This document shows, one piece after another, positions 1 through 9,480 of a stretch of 57,689 bases of DNA. The notes under the pieces were generated by a model. It searched no databases, was not told where the DNA came from, and saw nothing but the letters and a program-made list of their open reading frames with translations. Numbering within the stretch: the stretch's first letter is position 1; each line of letters begins with the position of its first letter. A program made the position numbers and the translations under genes. Location: positions 1-57,689 of the forward strand of contig JAEENO010000028.1 in assembly GCA_016283755.1 (NCBI GenBank). Direction: 5' to 3'. The DNA comes from Lachnospiraceae bacterium. GTDB lineage: Bacteria > Bacillota > Clostridia > Lachnospirales > Lachnospiraceae.

Positions 1-276
1 GTCTCCGGACAATATAAGATATAACCCCGTGCTGCATCCCATAGGTCCAAAGTAAATAACCTTATCCTTCCATGTTGCATCATTTCTAAGGTATGTCGCA
101 CCGAGATGCTCAATGGCGTGGAGTTCCGCGGTATTAATAACCGGCTCCTTATTCGGGCGGGTGATTCTTATATCAAATGTTGTAATTACATTACCGTTAA
201 CATTATCCTTCCTTGATACATATACGCCGGGCATCAAAGTTAAGTGATTAACCGTAAAGCTTGCTATCTTCTCCAT
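1..276 (-). CDS. luxS: S-ribosylhomocysteine lyase LuxS (partial, C-terminus beyond window)
   Basis: Cleaves S-ribosylhomocysteine to homocysteine and DPD, the precursor of autoinducer-2, in the cytoplasm. The 92 visible codons begin MEKIASFTVNHLTLMPGVYV and contain the metal-binding HAIEH motif and the GPMGCSTG segment carrying the catalytic cysteine, both diagnostic of LuxS. The family is about 155 residues, so roughly 60 C-terminal residues lie off the left edge. The ATG at 276 is preceded by AAGGAG, placed in the end of the upstream MFS gene. It is the last visible gene of an operon that also holds mtnN, which makes the LuxS substrate. Confidence 0.96.
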   Translation of the reverse strand, partial: MEKIASFTVNHLTLMPGVYVSRKDNVNGNVITTFDIRITRPNKEPVINTAELHAIEHLGATYLRNDATWKDKVIYFGPMGCSTGLYLILSGD

Positions 277-278
277 AT

Positions 279-1484
279 CTATTCTCCTTTCGGGCGCTTA
301 ACCGGAATCTGTGCAAAAAACGAAACAAATGTATATATAAGCATTACAAGTGCCACATACTTATATGATCCGTAGTTATCGAACACTTTACCGGCAATTG
401 TCGACGCGAACGATGCGATTATAAGATTCGTATTGGTTATCGAATAATTAACCGCGAAATTCTTTCTTCCGAAGAAATCGCTTATAATTGCGGAGTTAAT
501 GGTTGGAACTGCGCCGTATGCAAGTCCGCAAAATACAAATCCTGCGATTCCAAGTATCATTATATGAAACTTAAGGTACAATAAAAGGGACAATCCTGCC
601 AAAAAGAATGTCATAATATCAATTGTCATAACCGTATTGGTTTTAATCTTGTCAAAAAGCGCTCCGAATATAACTCGTCCAAGTCCGTTCGTTATCGCAA
701 GTAAGCCTACTATCGTAGCAACCGTTCCTGCACTTATCGATTCACTTGCCTCTGTCACTATTCCGCTTGCCTGTGAAACAATCGTAAGTCCCGCACCTGT
801 TGTAAGAATAGCCCATAAGTAATAGAAAATGAATGCAGGCTTCTTAATCATCTCCTTAGGCGTAAGCTCTAATGCAGGCTCTTTTTTGGCTGTCGCGGTA
901 CCTTCAACCTTGTAACCTTCTGATGGCCCCTTAAAAAGCACCGATAAAATCGCCATTAATACAAAAGCTATAATAGCAAATATCTTAAATGTCGTTCTCC
1001 AGGAAGTATCGCTCCCTAAAGACATAGCGGCAAAAACTTTGCCCACAATAAAACTCGAAAGGCCGAAGCCCATAAGCATAACGCCCGATATAAGGCCCTG
1101 CTTATCCGGATACCACTTCGACATATTGCTCATTACGACATTATAGATAATACCTGAGCCAAGTCCTGAGATTATTCCGAATCCTATGTATAAAAGCGCT
1201 ACACCCTTAGTGTACGACGCAATCAATAAGCCCATCGAAAGCATTAATGTCGCAGGAACAAGAAGATTAATTACCTTAGTCTTCTTGCCCAAGATTCCTC
1301 CAAGTAAGCCGCCTAAGCAAAACGTAATCATTACAAGGGTAAAGGTAAGCGACAATGAGCCTTGTGCAATATTAAGCTCCTTATTAATGAAGCTTGCCAT
1401 TACCGACCATGCATAGATAAATCCTGCCATAAGAAGCATAAGTACTCCCATTACGGCATATACTCTTCTACTAAACCTTTTCAT
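279..1484 (-). CDS. MFS transporter, oxalate/formate antiporter (OFA)-like
   Basis: A 401-residue membrane protein with about 12 hydrophobic segments and a charged central loop near residues 185-215. The N-terminus (MKRFSRRVYAVMG, then GFIYAWSVMASFI) and a GLGSGIIYN motif resemble the OFA branch of the major facilitator superfamily. The start overlaps the mtnN stop by 4 bases (ATGA) and the stop lies 2 bases before luxS, so it is translationally coupled within the operon. The substrate cannot be read from sequence. Its position between Pfs and LuxS suggests a metabolite of the methyl cycle, but OFA homologues often carry organic acids. The family call is firm and the substrate unknown. Confidence 0.85.
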   Translation of the reverse strand: MKRFSRRVYAVMGVLMLLMAGFIYAWSVMASFINKELNIAQGSLSLTFTLVMITFCLGGLLGGILGKKTKVINLLVPATLMLSMGLLIASYTKGVALLYIGFGIISGLGSGIIYNVVMSNMSKWYPDKQGLISGVMLMGFGLSSFIVGKVFAAMSLGSDTSWRTTFKIFAIIAFVLMAILSVLFKGPSEGYKVEGTATAKKEPALELTPKEMIKKPAFIFYYLWAILTTGAGLTIVSQASGIVTEASESISAGTVATIVGLLAITNGLGRVIFGALFDKIKTNTVMTIDIMTFFLAGLSLLLYLKFHIMILGIAGFVFCGLAYGAVPTINSAIISDFFGRKNFAVNYSITNTNLIIASFASTIAGKVFDNYGSYKYVALVMLIYTFVSFFAQIPVKRPKGE

Positions 1485-2188
1485 CTCTCCCCAAGTCTCC
1501 TGATAAATTCATTGGTAAGTCGAAGTGAATCTGCCGCTGCCTTATTCTCAAAGGTCGGATAATCCACTGTCGCACTGTTATCGGCCTTATCGGATATTAC
1601 TCTTAAGATAAGACACGGTATCTTATTAAGATAAGCAACATGAGCAAGTGCTGCGCCTTCCATCTCCGTGCAAAGTCCATGGAACTCATCGATAAGTCCC
1701 TTCTTGACATCACTTGCACTTACGAAGATATCTCCTGTAAGAACGCGTCCCTCGAAAACTTTTATATCAGGGTTAACTTTCTCACATGAATCCTTTGCAA
1801 GCTTTCTTAACTTCTCATCACATGGAAAAGCAAGTACATCAAGGCCCGGAACCTGTCCCTTAGGATAACCGAAATCGCCTACGTGCATATCGTGTTCTAC
1901 GGCTTCGGTTGCAAGAACAACGTCTCCTATATCAATCTTCGCATCAAGTGAACCCGCAATACCTGTATTTAATACATAATCAGGCTTAAATTCATCTATA
2001 AGACCCTGTGTTGCCATAGCCATGTTGACTTTGCCGACACCCGACTGACATACGACAACATCTACATTACCGACTTTACCGCTTACAAATTCTCTTCCAC
2101 CGATTGTTTTCTTGGTAACGTCTCCGGTTAATTCGCTTTTAATACCTTCGACCTCAACCTGCATTGCTCCGATAATACCTATCTTCAT
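1481..2188 (-). CDS. mtnN: 5'-methylthioadenosine/S-adenosylhomocysteine nucleosidase
   Basis: Hydrolyses methylthioadenosine and S-adenosylhomocysteine, releasing adenine; the second reaction yields S-ribosylhomocysteine for LuxS. The 235-residue length is typical. Visible are the N-terminal IGIIGAMQVEVEG with the conserved glutamate near residue 12, LNTGIAGSLD, the TEMEGAA segment with the ribose-binding glutamate near 174, and SDKAD with the catalytic aspartate near 197. The start has a good AAGGAG site and follows the binding-protein gene by 10 bases. The neighbours (cystine-type ABC transporter upstream, luxS downstream) fit a sulfur amino acid salvage operon. Confidence 0.96.
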   Translation of the reverse strand: MKIGIIGAMQVEVEGIKSELTGDVTKKTIGGREFVSGKVGNVDVVVCQSGVGKVNMAMATQGLIDEFKPDYVLNTGIAGSLDAKIDIGDVVLATEAVEHDMHVGDFGYPKGQVPGLDVLAFPCDEKLRKLAKDSCEKVNPDIKVFEGRVLTGDIFVSASDVKKGLIDEFHGLCTEMEGAALAHVAYLNKIPCLILRVISDKADNSATVDYPTFENKAAADSLRLTNEFIRRLGER

Positions 2189-2198
2189 ATATATCTCC

Positions 2199-3008
2199 TT
2201 ATTCGTTGATGGTTATATCTCCACCGAAGAACTTAATCGAAAGTCTTGAAAGTGTACCGTCATCATATAGCTCTTTGATTGCCTTATTAACTGCCTCTAT
2301 AAAGGTCTTGTTTCTGTCATCCTTCTTAACAGGGAATGCAACAAGCGAAGCATCCTTTGTTAATGCCACAAGCTTAATCTTTGCTTCCGGATGCTGTGTA
2401 AGATAATCATAGTAAGATACATCAGCATTAAGTGTTGCATCGATTCTTCCCGCAAGTAAAAGCTCGATTGTCTGAGCAAGATCGTCTACACCTGTTACAG
2501 TTGCGCCGTAGCTTTCTGCAAGCTTTGCATATGTGGACTGCAATGTGTTGGCTGTTGTCTTGCCGTTAAGGTCCTCAAATGTATTGATTTCCGTCTCTTC
2601 GCTTCTTACTATTAATGCAGTATGAATATATGCGTATGCATCTGAGAAGTAATACTTCTCTTCTCGCTCCTCATCGATTTCAACGCCGTTAGCAGCAATA
2701 TCATATCTGCCGGATTCAACGCCTGCTAAGATTCCGTCCCATTCTACTTCAACGAATTCTGCCTTAAGACCCATCTTCTCGCATACGGCCTTGGCAACTT
2801 CGATATCGAATCCTGTAAGCACATCGTTCTCATCATGATATGTCCATGGTGCCCATGTACCTTCCGTTGCAATAATAATGGTTCCGCGCTCTGTTACTTC
2901 TTCAAGAAGTGTCTTGTCATTTGCTTCTTCCTTCTGTCCGCATGCGCTTAAGGATAACGCTCCTAAAGCTAATGTTAAAACAAGCACTAAAGATAATAGT
3001 TTTTTCAT
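2199..3008 (-). CDS. Amino acid ABC transporter substrate-binding lipoprotein (cystine/polar type)
   Basis: A 269-residue family 3 extracellular solute-binding protein. It has a lipoprotein signal peptide with lipobox LSAC (Cys about residue 23). The body begins with EGTWAPWTYHDE and GFDIEVAKAV, followed by EWDGILAGVESGRYDI, a pattern close to TcyA/TcyJ-type cystine-binding proteins. RBS GGAGGG precedes the ATG. It is third in an operon after the permease and ATPase and directly before mtnN. Cystine is the best guess from sequence similarity by eye and from the sulfur-metabolism neighbours; another polar amino acid is possible. Confidence 0.88.
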   Translation of the reverse strand: MKKLLSLVLVLTLALGALSLSACGQKEEANDKTLLEEVTERGTIIIATEGTWAPWTYHDENDVLTGFDIEVAKAVCEKMGLKAEFVEVEWDGILAGVESGRYDIAANGVEIDEEREEKYYFSDAYAYIHTALIVRSEETEINTFEDLNGKTTANTLQSTYAKLAESYGATVTGVDDLAQTIELLLAGRIDATLNADVSYYDYLTQHPEAKIKLVALTKDASLVAFPVKKDDRNKTFIEAVNKAIKELYDDGTLSRLSIKFFGGDITINE

Positions 3009-3026
3009 TGTTTTCCCTCCTATAAC

Positions 3027-3764
3027 CTATTCTCTGTTAATGATTTTAAGAAACTCTCTGGTTCTCTCTTCTTTCGGAGACTTAAAGAACTCTTCTGCGG
3101 TATTGCTCTCAAGTATCTTGCCATCTTCCATAAATATAACCTTCTTTGCAACATTCGCCGCAAAGTTAAGCTCGTGTGTAACGACCACCATGGTCATTCC
3201 TTCTTCGGCTAAATCCTTCATAACCGAAAGCACTTCACCTATAAGCTCAGGGTCGAGTGCCGAAGTCGGTTCGTCAAAGAATATGACCTCCGGACTTGTC
3301 GCAAGCGCTCTTGCTATTGCAACTCGCTGCTGCTGTCCGCCGGATAGCTCATTAGGATAATGATCTTTTCTGTCAAGAAGACCGACCTTATCAAGCATCT
3401 TCATGCCAATCTCGTCTGCAGTTTTCTTATCCATTTTTCTTGCAACAGTAAGTCCCACCGTTACATTCTGTAATGCGGTTAAGTTGCGGAAAAGATTGTA
3501 ATTCTGGAATACGAAAGCCGTCTTCTTACGAAGTCTTAAGATATCCTTCTTACGCATCTTCGAAAGATCGAATTCCTCATCATCGAAGATAAGCGTTCCG
3601 CTGTCCGCCTTCTCAAGAAAGTTCATACAGCGAAGGAGGGTGGTCTTGCCGGAACCCGATGCTCCGAGTACTGCAATAACGTCACCTTTATTAACGGTAA
3701 AATCTATTCCTTTGAGTACCTGAAGGTCACCAAAGGATTTATGTATGTCTTTAACGGTAAGCAT
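3027..3764 (-). CDS. Polar amino acid ABC transporter ATP-binding protein
   Basis: A 245-residue ATPase of the GlnQ/TcyC/TcyN class that powers amino acid import. Walker A is GASGSGKTT, the Q-loop lies in FVFQNYNLF, the signature is [15 protein letters not shown], Walker B is [14 protein letters not shown], and the switch histidine is in [10 protein letters not shown]. The ATG at 3764 is chosen over one 18 bases upstream because AGGAGG sits 5 bases before it and the family starts at this point ([12 protein letters not shown]). The gene begins just after the permease stop. Confidence 0.93.
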   Translation of the reverse strand: MLTVKDIHKSFGDLQVLKGIDFTVNKGDVIAVLGASGSGKTTLLRCMNFLEKADSGTLIFDDEEFDLSKMRKKDILRLRKKTAFVFQNYNLFRNLTALQNVTVGLTVARKMDKKTADEIGMKMLDKVGLLDRKDHYPNELSGGQQQRVAIARALATSPEVIFFDEPTSALDPELIGEVLSVMKDLAEEGMTMVVVTHELNFAANVAKKVIFMEDGKILESNTAEEFFKSPKEERTREFLKIINRE

Positions 3765-3774
3765 ATCAATCCTC

Positions 3775-4467
3775 CTAATCAAGTACTCTTAATTTACGTT
3801 CCCATACGGTCTGAACTTTGGTTAGAACCGTACAGAATATTAAGTATATAAGTGCAACCTCTGCGTATAAAAGCAAAGGCTCGTAGACTCTCGAATTAAT
3901 TCTCTGTGTCGCCATGAACATCTCTACAACCGTAATATTGGCTGCAAGCGAAGTGTCTTTCACAAGTGAAATAAGTGAGTTAGACAAAGGCGGAAATGCC
4001 GTGCGAAGAGCCTGCGGCAGTATTATACGGAAAAATATCTGCATATAGCTCATTCCGACGCAGTATCCCGCTTCAAGCTGTCCCTTTGGAACAGATTCTA
4101 TGGCTGCTCTTATATTCTCTGCGTCATATGCACCGGTATTAAGTGAAAATACTATTATTGCTGCAGGGAATGGATTAAGTAGAATTCCGAGCTTCGGTAG
4201 ACCGAAGAAAATAAGGAATAGCTGAACAAGTAAAGGAGTTCCCCTTACTACCCAGATATAAAAGCGCGCAACGTGACGCAGTACAGGCACATGAGCGTAT
4301 TGAACAAGCGCTGTCGCCACCGCTATTACAAGCGAAATCGAAAATGAAATTATCGTTAGGGGAATCGTAACCTTGATTCCCGGTATCATTATCTTGCCGA
4401 ACGAGTCAAAGAATATGGTGACAAGACGCTCGGAAAGCTTAAATGTCTCTATAAAAAACTCAGCCAT
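3775..4467 (-). CDS. Polar amino acid ABC transporter permease
   Basis: A 230-residue inner-membrane permease of the HisM/TcyB type with about five membrane segments. The ATPase-contact (EAA) loop is visible as [20 protein letters not shown] followed by ALRTAFPP. Start ATG at 4467 is preferred because GAGGT lies 8 bases upstream and the protein then begins [11 protein letters not shown], as in homologues; a longer frame to 4542 has no ribosome binding site. It is the first gene of the operon leading to luxS and is preceded by a promoter at 4514-4542. Confidence 0.92.
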   Translation of the reverse strand: MAEFFIETFKLSERLVTIFFDSFGKIMIPGIKVTIPLTIISFSISLVIAVATALVQYAHVPVLRHVARFYIWVVRGTPLLVQLFLIFFGLPKLGILLNPFPAAIIVFSLNTGAYDAENIRAAIESVPKGQLEAGYCVGMSYMQIFFRIILPQALRTAFPPLSNSLISLVKDTSLAANITVVEMFMATQRINSRVYEPLLLYAEVALIYLIFCTVLTKVQTVWERKLRVLD

Positions 4468-4513
4468 GTTAATTACCTCAATACGAAAAACGCATAATTC
4501 ATCGCTATATATA

Positions 4514-4542
4514 ATGGTATCATTTTTACCTCTTCTTATCAA
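4514..4542 (-). promoter_or_regulatory. Promoter of the amino acid ABC/mtnN/luxS operon
   Basis: On the minus strand, -35 TTGATA (4537-4542) and -10 TACCAT (4514-4519) are 17 bp apart, with a TG one base before the -10. Start of transcription is expected near 4507, giving a leader of about 40 bases, too short for a SAM riboswitch or T-box. Confidence 0.5.
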
Positions 4543-4636
4543 ACAAAATCTACTTATTTTTAAGTTTTTATAGATTTTAAGTATGCGATATTATATACTG
4601 ATTTCATACGATGTCTTTTTAAGGAGGGACAAAAAA

Positions 4637-6445
4637 ATGGCAGAAAAATTAGTAAAAAGATCTGAAGTTCCCGTAGAACTTACCTGGGACAGATCTTTAA
4701 TCTACAAGACAGACGATGACATGCGTAAAGACCGCGACAAGATCAAAGTTCTTGCAGACAAGATTCTTAATGATTACAAGGGAAAGCTTAATAATGCGGA
4801 TACGATTAATGCGTGTCTTAATGATTACATCGAGCTCATCCGTCTTGTAACGCTTGTTATGAACTACAACTCTCTCGGTGTTTCCGTAGATTATACCGAC
4901 GGCAAATTGCAGCAGGAAGATAACGCTGCGAATATGATCGTATCCGAGGCTATGAGTAAGATAAGCTTCATTCCGGTTGAGATTACTTCTCAGGACAGCA
5001 AGGTAATCGATGAAGCAATCGAAAAGGCAACAGGTGCCAAGAATTACCTTAAAGATCTTTTAAGAGAGAAGCCTCATATGCTTTCAGCTGAGGTTGAACG
5101 CGTACTTGCAGCTTTCGGTCCTGTTATGGGTGCTTCCTACACAGGATACGAGACAACCAAGATGGCCGATATCAATTTCCCTGACTTCGAAGTTGACGGT
5201 AAGACATATCCACTCGGATACTCACTTTTCGAAGATCATTATGAGTATGTAACCGATACCAAGGTTCGTCGTGCGGCGTTTGATGCTTTTAGCAAGAAGA
5301 TTGCGGAATATCAGAATACTACCGCTACTTATTATCAGACCAATATCTTAAAAGATAAGATTGAATCTTCATTAAGAGGATATAAGGACGTATACGAGTA
5401 CTTACTCTTTAATCAGAAGGTTACTCGCGAGATGTACGATCGTCAGATGGATACAATTATGGCTAAGCTTGCACCACATATGCGTAAGTATGCAAAGCTT
5501 CTCCAGAGAATCCATAAGTTGGACAAGATGACCTTCGCAGATCTTAAGCTTGCGGTTGACCCGACATATACACCTTCCGTAGATATCAAGGGTGCTAAGG
5601 AATACTGTATGAAGGGCTTAGCTTGCTTAGGCGATGACTATGTAGATATGATTCGTGAAGCTTTCGATAACAGATGGATTGATTTTGCTCAGAATATCGG
5701 TAAGTCAACCGGTGGTTTCTGTGCAAGCCCTTACGGCAAGAACTCCTACATCCTTCTCTCCTATCACGGCGAGATGAGTGATGTATTTACGTTAGCCCAT
5801 GAGCTCGGTCATGCAGGTCACTTCAAGGCTTGCAACAACGCACAGTCTATCCTTGATACCGAAGTTTCAACATACTTCGTAGAAGCTCCTTCAACAATGA
5901 ACGAACTTCTTATGGCTAACTACCTTAAGACAACAAGTGATGATAAGAGATTCAGAAGATGGGTATTATCAAGCCAGATTCAGAATACTTACTTCCATAA
6001 CTTCGTAACTCACTTTATGGAAGCTTATTATCAGAGAGAAGTATATAAGATTATCGATGCGGGCGGTTCTGTTCAGGCAGATACATTATCCGAGATCTTC
6101 AAGAATTCTCTTGAAAAGTTCTGGGGTGATGCTGTTGAAATCAACGAAGGTGCAGAGCTTACATGGATGAGACAGCCTCATTACTATATGGGTCTCTACT
6201 CATATACATATTCAGCAGGTCTTACCGTTGCAACAGCCGTTGCCCGTCGTATCGAGAAAGAAGGCGCTCCTGCAGTTGAAGACTGGAAGAATGTCCTCAA
6301 AGCCGGAAGCACTCTCGATCCTGTAGGTCTTGCAGCACTTGCCAAGGTTGATATCACAACAGACAAGCCTCTTAACGATGCAATCGAGTACATCGGAAGC
6401 ATAATCGATGAGATTATCGCTTTAACAGATGAACTTGGAGAATAA
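4637..6445 (+). CDS. pepF: Oligoendopeptidase F, M3 family zinc peptidase
   Basis: A cytoplasmic metallopeptidase that degrades oligopeptides, 602 residues, typical for the family. The zinc motif HELGH is at about residues 388-392 (in LAHELGHAGHF). The third zinc ligand is expected in the downstream EVSTYFVEAPSTMNE segment. The ATG at 4637 is chosen because AAGGAGGG lies just upstream and the family-like start is MAEKLVKRSEVP; a longer frame from 4583 is unlikely. It is a single-gene unit, divergent from the amino acid transporter operon and followed by hairpins and a terminator. Confidence 0.95.
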   Translation: MAEKLVKRSEVPVELTWDRSLIYKTDDDMRKDRDKIKVLADKILNDYKGKLNNADTINACLNDYIELIRLVTLVMNYNSLGVSVDYTDGKLQQEDNAANMIVSEAMSKISFIPVEITSQDSKVIDEAIEKATGAKNYLKDLLREKPHMLSAEVERVLAAFGPVMGASYTGYETTKMADINFPDFEVDGKTYPLGYSLFEDHYEYVTDTKVRRAAFDAFSKKIAEYQNTTATYYQTNILKDKIESSLRGYKDVYEYLLFNQKVTREMYDRQMDTIMAKLAPHMRKYAKLLQRIHKLDKMTFADLKLAVDPTYTPSVDIKGAKEYCMKGLACLGDDYVDMIREAFDNRWIDFAQNIGKSTGGFCASPYGKNSYILLSYHGEMSDVFTLAHELGHAGHFKACNNAQSILDTEVSTYFVEAPSTMNELLMANYLKTTSDDKRFRRWVLSSQIQNTYFHNFVTHFMEAYYQREVYKIIDAGGSVQADTLSEIFKNSLEKFWGDAVEINEGAELTWMRQPHYYMGLYSYTYSAGLTVATAVARRIEKEGAPAVEDWKNVLKAGSTLDPVGLAALAKVDITTDKPLNDAIEYIGSIIDEIIALTDELGE

Positions 6446-6454
6446 ATAATAATC

Positions 6455-6507
6455 CAATTGCCTCATTTAATCAAAAATGAGGCAATTGAATATAAAATGA
6501 GGCAATT
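6455..6507. repeat. Triple repeat of an AAATGAGGCAATT unit, two copies forming a hairpin
   Basis: The 14-mer CAATTGCCTCATTT at 6455-6468 is the exact reverse complement of 6475-6488, a perfect stem with a 6-base loop. A third copy of the unit (13 of 14 bases) follows at 6495-6507 in the second orientation. The third copy could pair with the first instead, giving two alternative hairpins just before the terminator at 6519-6545. Confidence 0.8.
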
Positions 6508-6518
6508 AAACATATTAA

Positions 6519-6545
6519 ATAAGCCGGGTATTTTACCCGGCTTTT
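6519..6545 (+). terminator. Intrinsic terminator after pepF
   Basis: Inverted repeat AAGCCGGGTA / TACCCGGCTT around a short T-rich loop, followed by TTTT on the plus strand. It lies between the convergent pepF and prfA genes and could partly serve both. Confidence 0.85.
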
Positions 6546-6568
6546 AATTATCTGATCAGTCATTCAAT

Positions 6569-7642
6569 TTATTCTTCCTGCATGTTGGCAAGCTTTGCTG
6601 CCTGATCTGCTGCAACCAAGCTATCTACGATCTCCTGAATATCTCCGTTCATAATCTTATTAAGACTGTAGAGCGTAAGATTGATTCTGTGATCTGTTAC
6701 ACGTCCCTGCGGGAAGTTATAGGTTCTTATCTTCTCGGAACGGTCTCCCGTTCCGACCTGGCTCTTTCTTGCTGCAGACTCGGCCGCCTGCTGCTTCTGC
6801 AACTCAAGATCATATAACTTGGAGCGAAGGAGTGCAAAAGCTTTCTCCTTGTTCTGTAACTGAGACTTCTCAGTCTGTGAATATACAACGATTCCCGAAG
6901 GATAATGTGTAAGTCGAACCGCAGAGTCAGTTGTGTTAACGCACTGTCCACCGTTACCGGATGCACGCATAACGTCGATTCTGATATCTTTTTCATCGAT
7001 ATGAACATCTACATCCTCAGCTTCAGGCATAACCGCAACGGTTATTGTTGAAGTATGGATTCTTCCGCCGGATTCTGTCTCAGGAACTCTCTGAACTCTG
7101 TGTACGCCGGACTCATACTTCATCTTGGAATATACTCCGTTACCGGATAACATAAAGTCAACCGACTTCATACCGCCGATTCCGATATCTTCGAAATCAA
7201 GTGTCTCAACTTTCCAGTGCATGCTCTCCGCATAATGCGTATACATTCTGTATATCTCTGCAGCAAAAAGCGCTGCCTCGTCTCCGCCGGCACCCGCTCT
7301 AATCTCAACGATAACGTTCTTGTCATCGTTAGGGTCCTTCGGAAGAAGTAAAATCTTAAGCTCATTTTCAAGCTTCTCGATTCTGTCCTTGGCATCGTTT
7401 AACTCTGCCTTGGCAAGTTCCTTCATCTCAGGATCGGATTCCTCATCAAGTAATGTTAACGAATCCTCTTCATCCTGCTTAGCCTGCTTATATGCCTTAT
7501 AGGTCTCAACTATAGGTGTAATCTCAGCCTGTTCCTTCATGAGCTTCTGGAATCTCTTGGAATCATTGGCAACTTCAGGCTCACTTAAATCTCTTAAAAT
7601 CTCTTCAAGACGTACAATTAAATCTTCTAACTTATCAAACAT
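6569..7642 (-). CDS. prfA: Peptide chain release factor 1
   Basis: Recognises UAA and UAG stop codons and triggers peptide release. At 357 residues it is normal length. The catalytic GGQ is in SGNGGQCVN near residue 230 and is the substrate of PrmC, the product of the neighbouring upstream gene. The stop-codon reading motif PxT is present as PET in [16 protein letters not shown] clear AAGGAG site precedes the ATG. It is the last gene of the rho-to-prfA cluster. Confidence 0.98.
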   Translation of the reverse strand: MFDKLEDLIVRLEEILRDLSEPEVANDSKRFQKLMKEQAEITPIVETYKAYKQAKQDEEDSLTLLDEESDPEMKELAKAELNDAKDRIEKLENELKILLLPKDPNDDKNVIVEIRAGAGGDEAALFAAEIYRMYTHYAESMHWKVETLDFEDIGIGGMKSVDFMLSGNGVYSKMKYESGVHRVQRVPETESGGRIHTSTITVAVMPEAEDVDVHIDEKDIRIDVMRASGNGGQCVNTTDSAVRLTHYPSGIVVYSQTEKSQLQNKEKAFALLRSKLYDLELQKQQAAESAARKSQVGTGDRSEKIRTYNFPQGRVTDHRINLTLYSLNKIMNGDIQEIVDSLVAADQAAKLANMQEE

Positions 7643-7702
7643 AATAATCTCTCCTTAACCTGTGTTTATTAATCTTTAATATCCAAAATCAATAAACCAC
7701 CG

Positions 7703-8542
7703 CTAAGATTCGCCCTCATATACGGCTATTATTACTCTGTCTTTATTATTAAGGTCACGGTAGATATCTACCGGCGCATATCCTTCATTAAACAAAATAT
7801 CCGACACCTCTTCTCCCTGATCGTCGCCTATCTCAAGGCTCAATCTTCCGTTCTTTTTAAGATGCTTCTTCGCATCTTCAGCAATACGTCTGTAAAAATA
7901 AAGTCCGTCTTCTCTTCCGTCAAGAGCTTCATACGGTTCAAAATTCTTAACTTCACTGTCAAGAGTCTCGATTACCGCGCTTTTAATATAAGGCGGATTC
8001 GACACTATAACATCGAATGTACCTCTTATTTTATCAAAAAGATCGCTTCTTACAAAGTCAACATTCATATTATACGACTTTGCGTTCTCTTTTGCCACAA
8101 GAATCGCCGCATTCGACACATCACTTGCAACAGCATCTATATTAGGGAACTTATCCTTAATCGACAGTATGATGCATCCGCTTCCCGTGCACATATCAAG
8201 CACGCGATCGTTATCTTTCACTATCTTAAGAACCTTATCGACAAGCACTTCCGTATCGAATCTCGGAATAAGTACCGACGAATTAACTTTTAAGACAAGT
8301 CCCATAAAAGGCGCCACTCCGGTTATATACTGTAACGGTATATGCTCGGAACGCTTCGAAAGCATAATTCTGTACTGAGTTGCCTCATCTTCGGAAAGCA
8401 TCGCTTCCTTATTCGTAAGATAAAAAGTTCTGTCTATCTTACATACAAGAGATAATAAGGTAAAAGCATCACCCTCCGCGTTATCTATGTGAGCCTTACG
8501 CAATATGTACTTGCCTGCCTCATAAGCTTCACGATAAGTCAT
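7703..8542 (-). CDS. prmC: Release factor glutamine methyltransferase (HemK)
   Basis: Methylates the glutamine of the GGQ motif of release factors, using SAM. It has 279 residues, with an N-terminal helical domain, the SAM-binding DMCTGSGCI at about 116-124 and the catalytic NPPY at 182-185. The start overlaps the end of the DUF1385 gene by 14 bases and lacks a strong ribosome binding site, which points to translational coupling. prfA follows after 60 bases. Confidence 0.96.
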   Translation of the reverse strand: MTYREAYEAGKYILRKAHIDNAEGDAFTLLSLVCKIDRTFYLTNKEAMLSEDEATQYRIMLSKRSEHIPLQYITGVAPFMGLVLKVNSSVLIPRFDTEVLVDKVLKIVKDNDRVLDMCTGSGCIILSIKDKFPNIDAVASDVSNAAILVAKENAKSYNMNVDFVRSDLFDKIRGTFDVIVSNPPYIKSAVIETLDSEVKNFEPYEALDGREDGLYFYRRIAEDAKKHLKKNGRLSLEIGDDQGEEVSDILFNEGYAPVDIYRDLNNKDRVIIAVYEGES

Positions 8543-9416
8543 TTACAAAACTTCTCCAATCAAATACCGCCTCAACCGACTTGATTCCCACTTCTATCAT
8601 TTTATCATCCGGCTCTTTGGTTGTAAGATGCTGTAACCAAAGGCCCGGTTTACTTAAAACTTCTATCAATTTTGTATCGGCATTTCCCGCAAATCTTAAA
8701 AACTCATAGGAAACGCCTGCTATTACGGGTATAAGCAAAAGTCTTATTAAAAACTGTAAGTATTGTGATTCCACATTAATAAAGCAATAGAATATCATAC
8801 TTATTATCATTACGATAAATAAAAATGATGTTCCGCATCTCTTATGGAATCTTGAACTTTTTCTTACATTCTCAACCGTAAGTTCCATTCCGTGCTCTAT
8901 ACAGTTAATGCACTTATGCTCTGCTCCGTGATAAGCAAATACACGTCTTATATCTTCAAGTCTTGAAATAAGCACAATATATGCAAAGAAAAATACGAGT
9001 CTTATAAGACCTTCAACTATGGATAACAATAGATTCGACTCAATCCACTTACCCATAAATCTCGAAACAAGATACGGTATTGCCATAAATATTCCGAGTG
9101 CAATAAGAACAGACACTGCTATAACAAAGAAATTCGATATTTTTTCCTTCTTCTCATTCTTAGGGTTCTTCTCCTCTTCCTCAAAAAATGAAGAAGAAAA
9201 GGTAAGTGACTTCATTCCTATGGATAAAGAATCAACAAAAGCCATAACACCACGAACAAGAGGTATCTTACTTAAGCTTTCGTGTGGATTCTTAACATCA
9301 AATACTTCTACAGCGATCTCATTATCAGGCTTTCTCACAGCAACAGCGTACTTATTACTGTTTTTCATCATAACGCCTTCTATTACTGCCTGTCCGCCTA
9401 TCTTGGAATTCTTCAT
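8529..9416 (-). CDS. DUF1385 family membrane protein (YqhQ-like)
   Basis: A 295-residue protein beginning KIGGQAVIEGVMMK, the hallmark of the DUF1385/YqhQ family, with PLVRGVMAFVDSL, several central hydrophobic segments and a conserved FAYHGAEHKCI stretch with a histidine/cysteine cluster. The function is not established. It is commonly found next to rpmE and prmC in Clostridia, as here. Its start lies 18 bases after the T-run of the rpmE terminator, so it is either attenuated or has a promoter not recognised here. Confidence 0.9.
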   Translation of the reverse strand: MKNSKIGGQAVIEGVMMKNSNKYAVAVRKPDNEIAVEVFDVKNPHESLSKIPLVRGVMAFVDSLSIGMKSLTFSSSFFEEEEKNPKNEKKEKISNFFVIAVSVLIALGIFMAIPYLVSRFMGKWIESNLLLSIVEGLIRLVFFFAYIVLISRLEDIRRVFAYHGAEHKCINCIEHGMELTVENVRKSSRFHKRCGTSFLFIVMIISMIFYCFINVESQYLQFLIRLLLIPVIAGVSYEFLRFAGNADTKLIEVLSKPGLWLQHLTTKEPDDKMIEVGIKSVEAVFDWRSFVNDLS

Positions 9417-9433
9417 AATGCCCTCGTAATCTT

Positions 9434-9467
9434 TTTAAAAAAATAGGGTTGAGGAAAACCTCAACCC
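9434..9467 (-). terminator. Intrinsic terminator after rpmE
   Basis: Minus strand stem GGGTTGAGG / CCTCAACCC with a TTTT loop, followed by TATTTTTTT. It separates rpmE from the DUF1385 gene and probably reduces transcription into the distal genes. Confidence 0.9.
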
Positions 9468-9480
9468 GAAGAATCTTATA

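Noticed and set aside
2878-3360. Open frame of 160 codons on the plus strand
   Set aside because: It is antisense to the substrate-binding and ATPase genes, which have clear family motifs; it is a shadow frame.
4468-4636. SAM or other riboswitch ahead of the sulfur amino acid operon
   Set aside because: The leader from the predicted promoter is only about 40 bases and has no long stem structure.
7862-8293. Open frame of 143 codons on the plus strand
   Set aside because: Shadow of prmC on the opposite strand; no motif or ribosome site.
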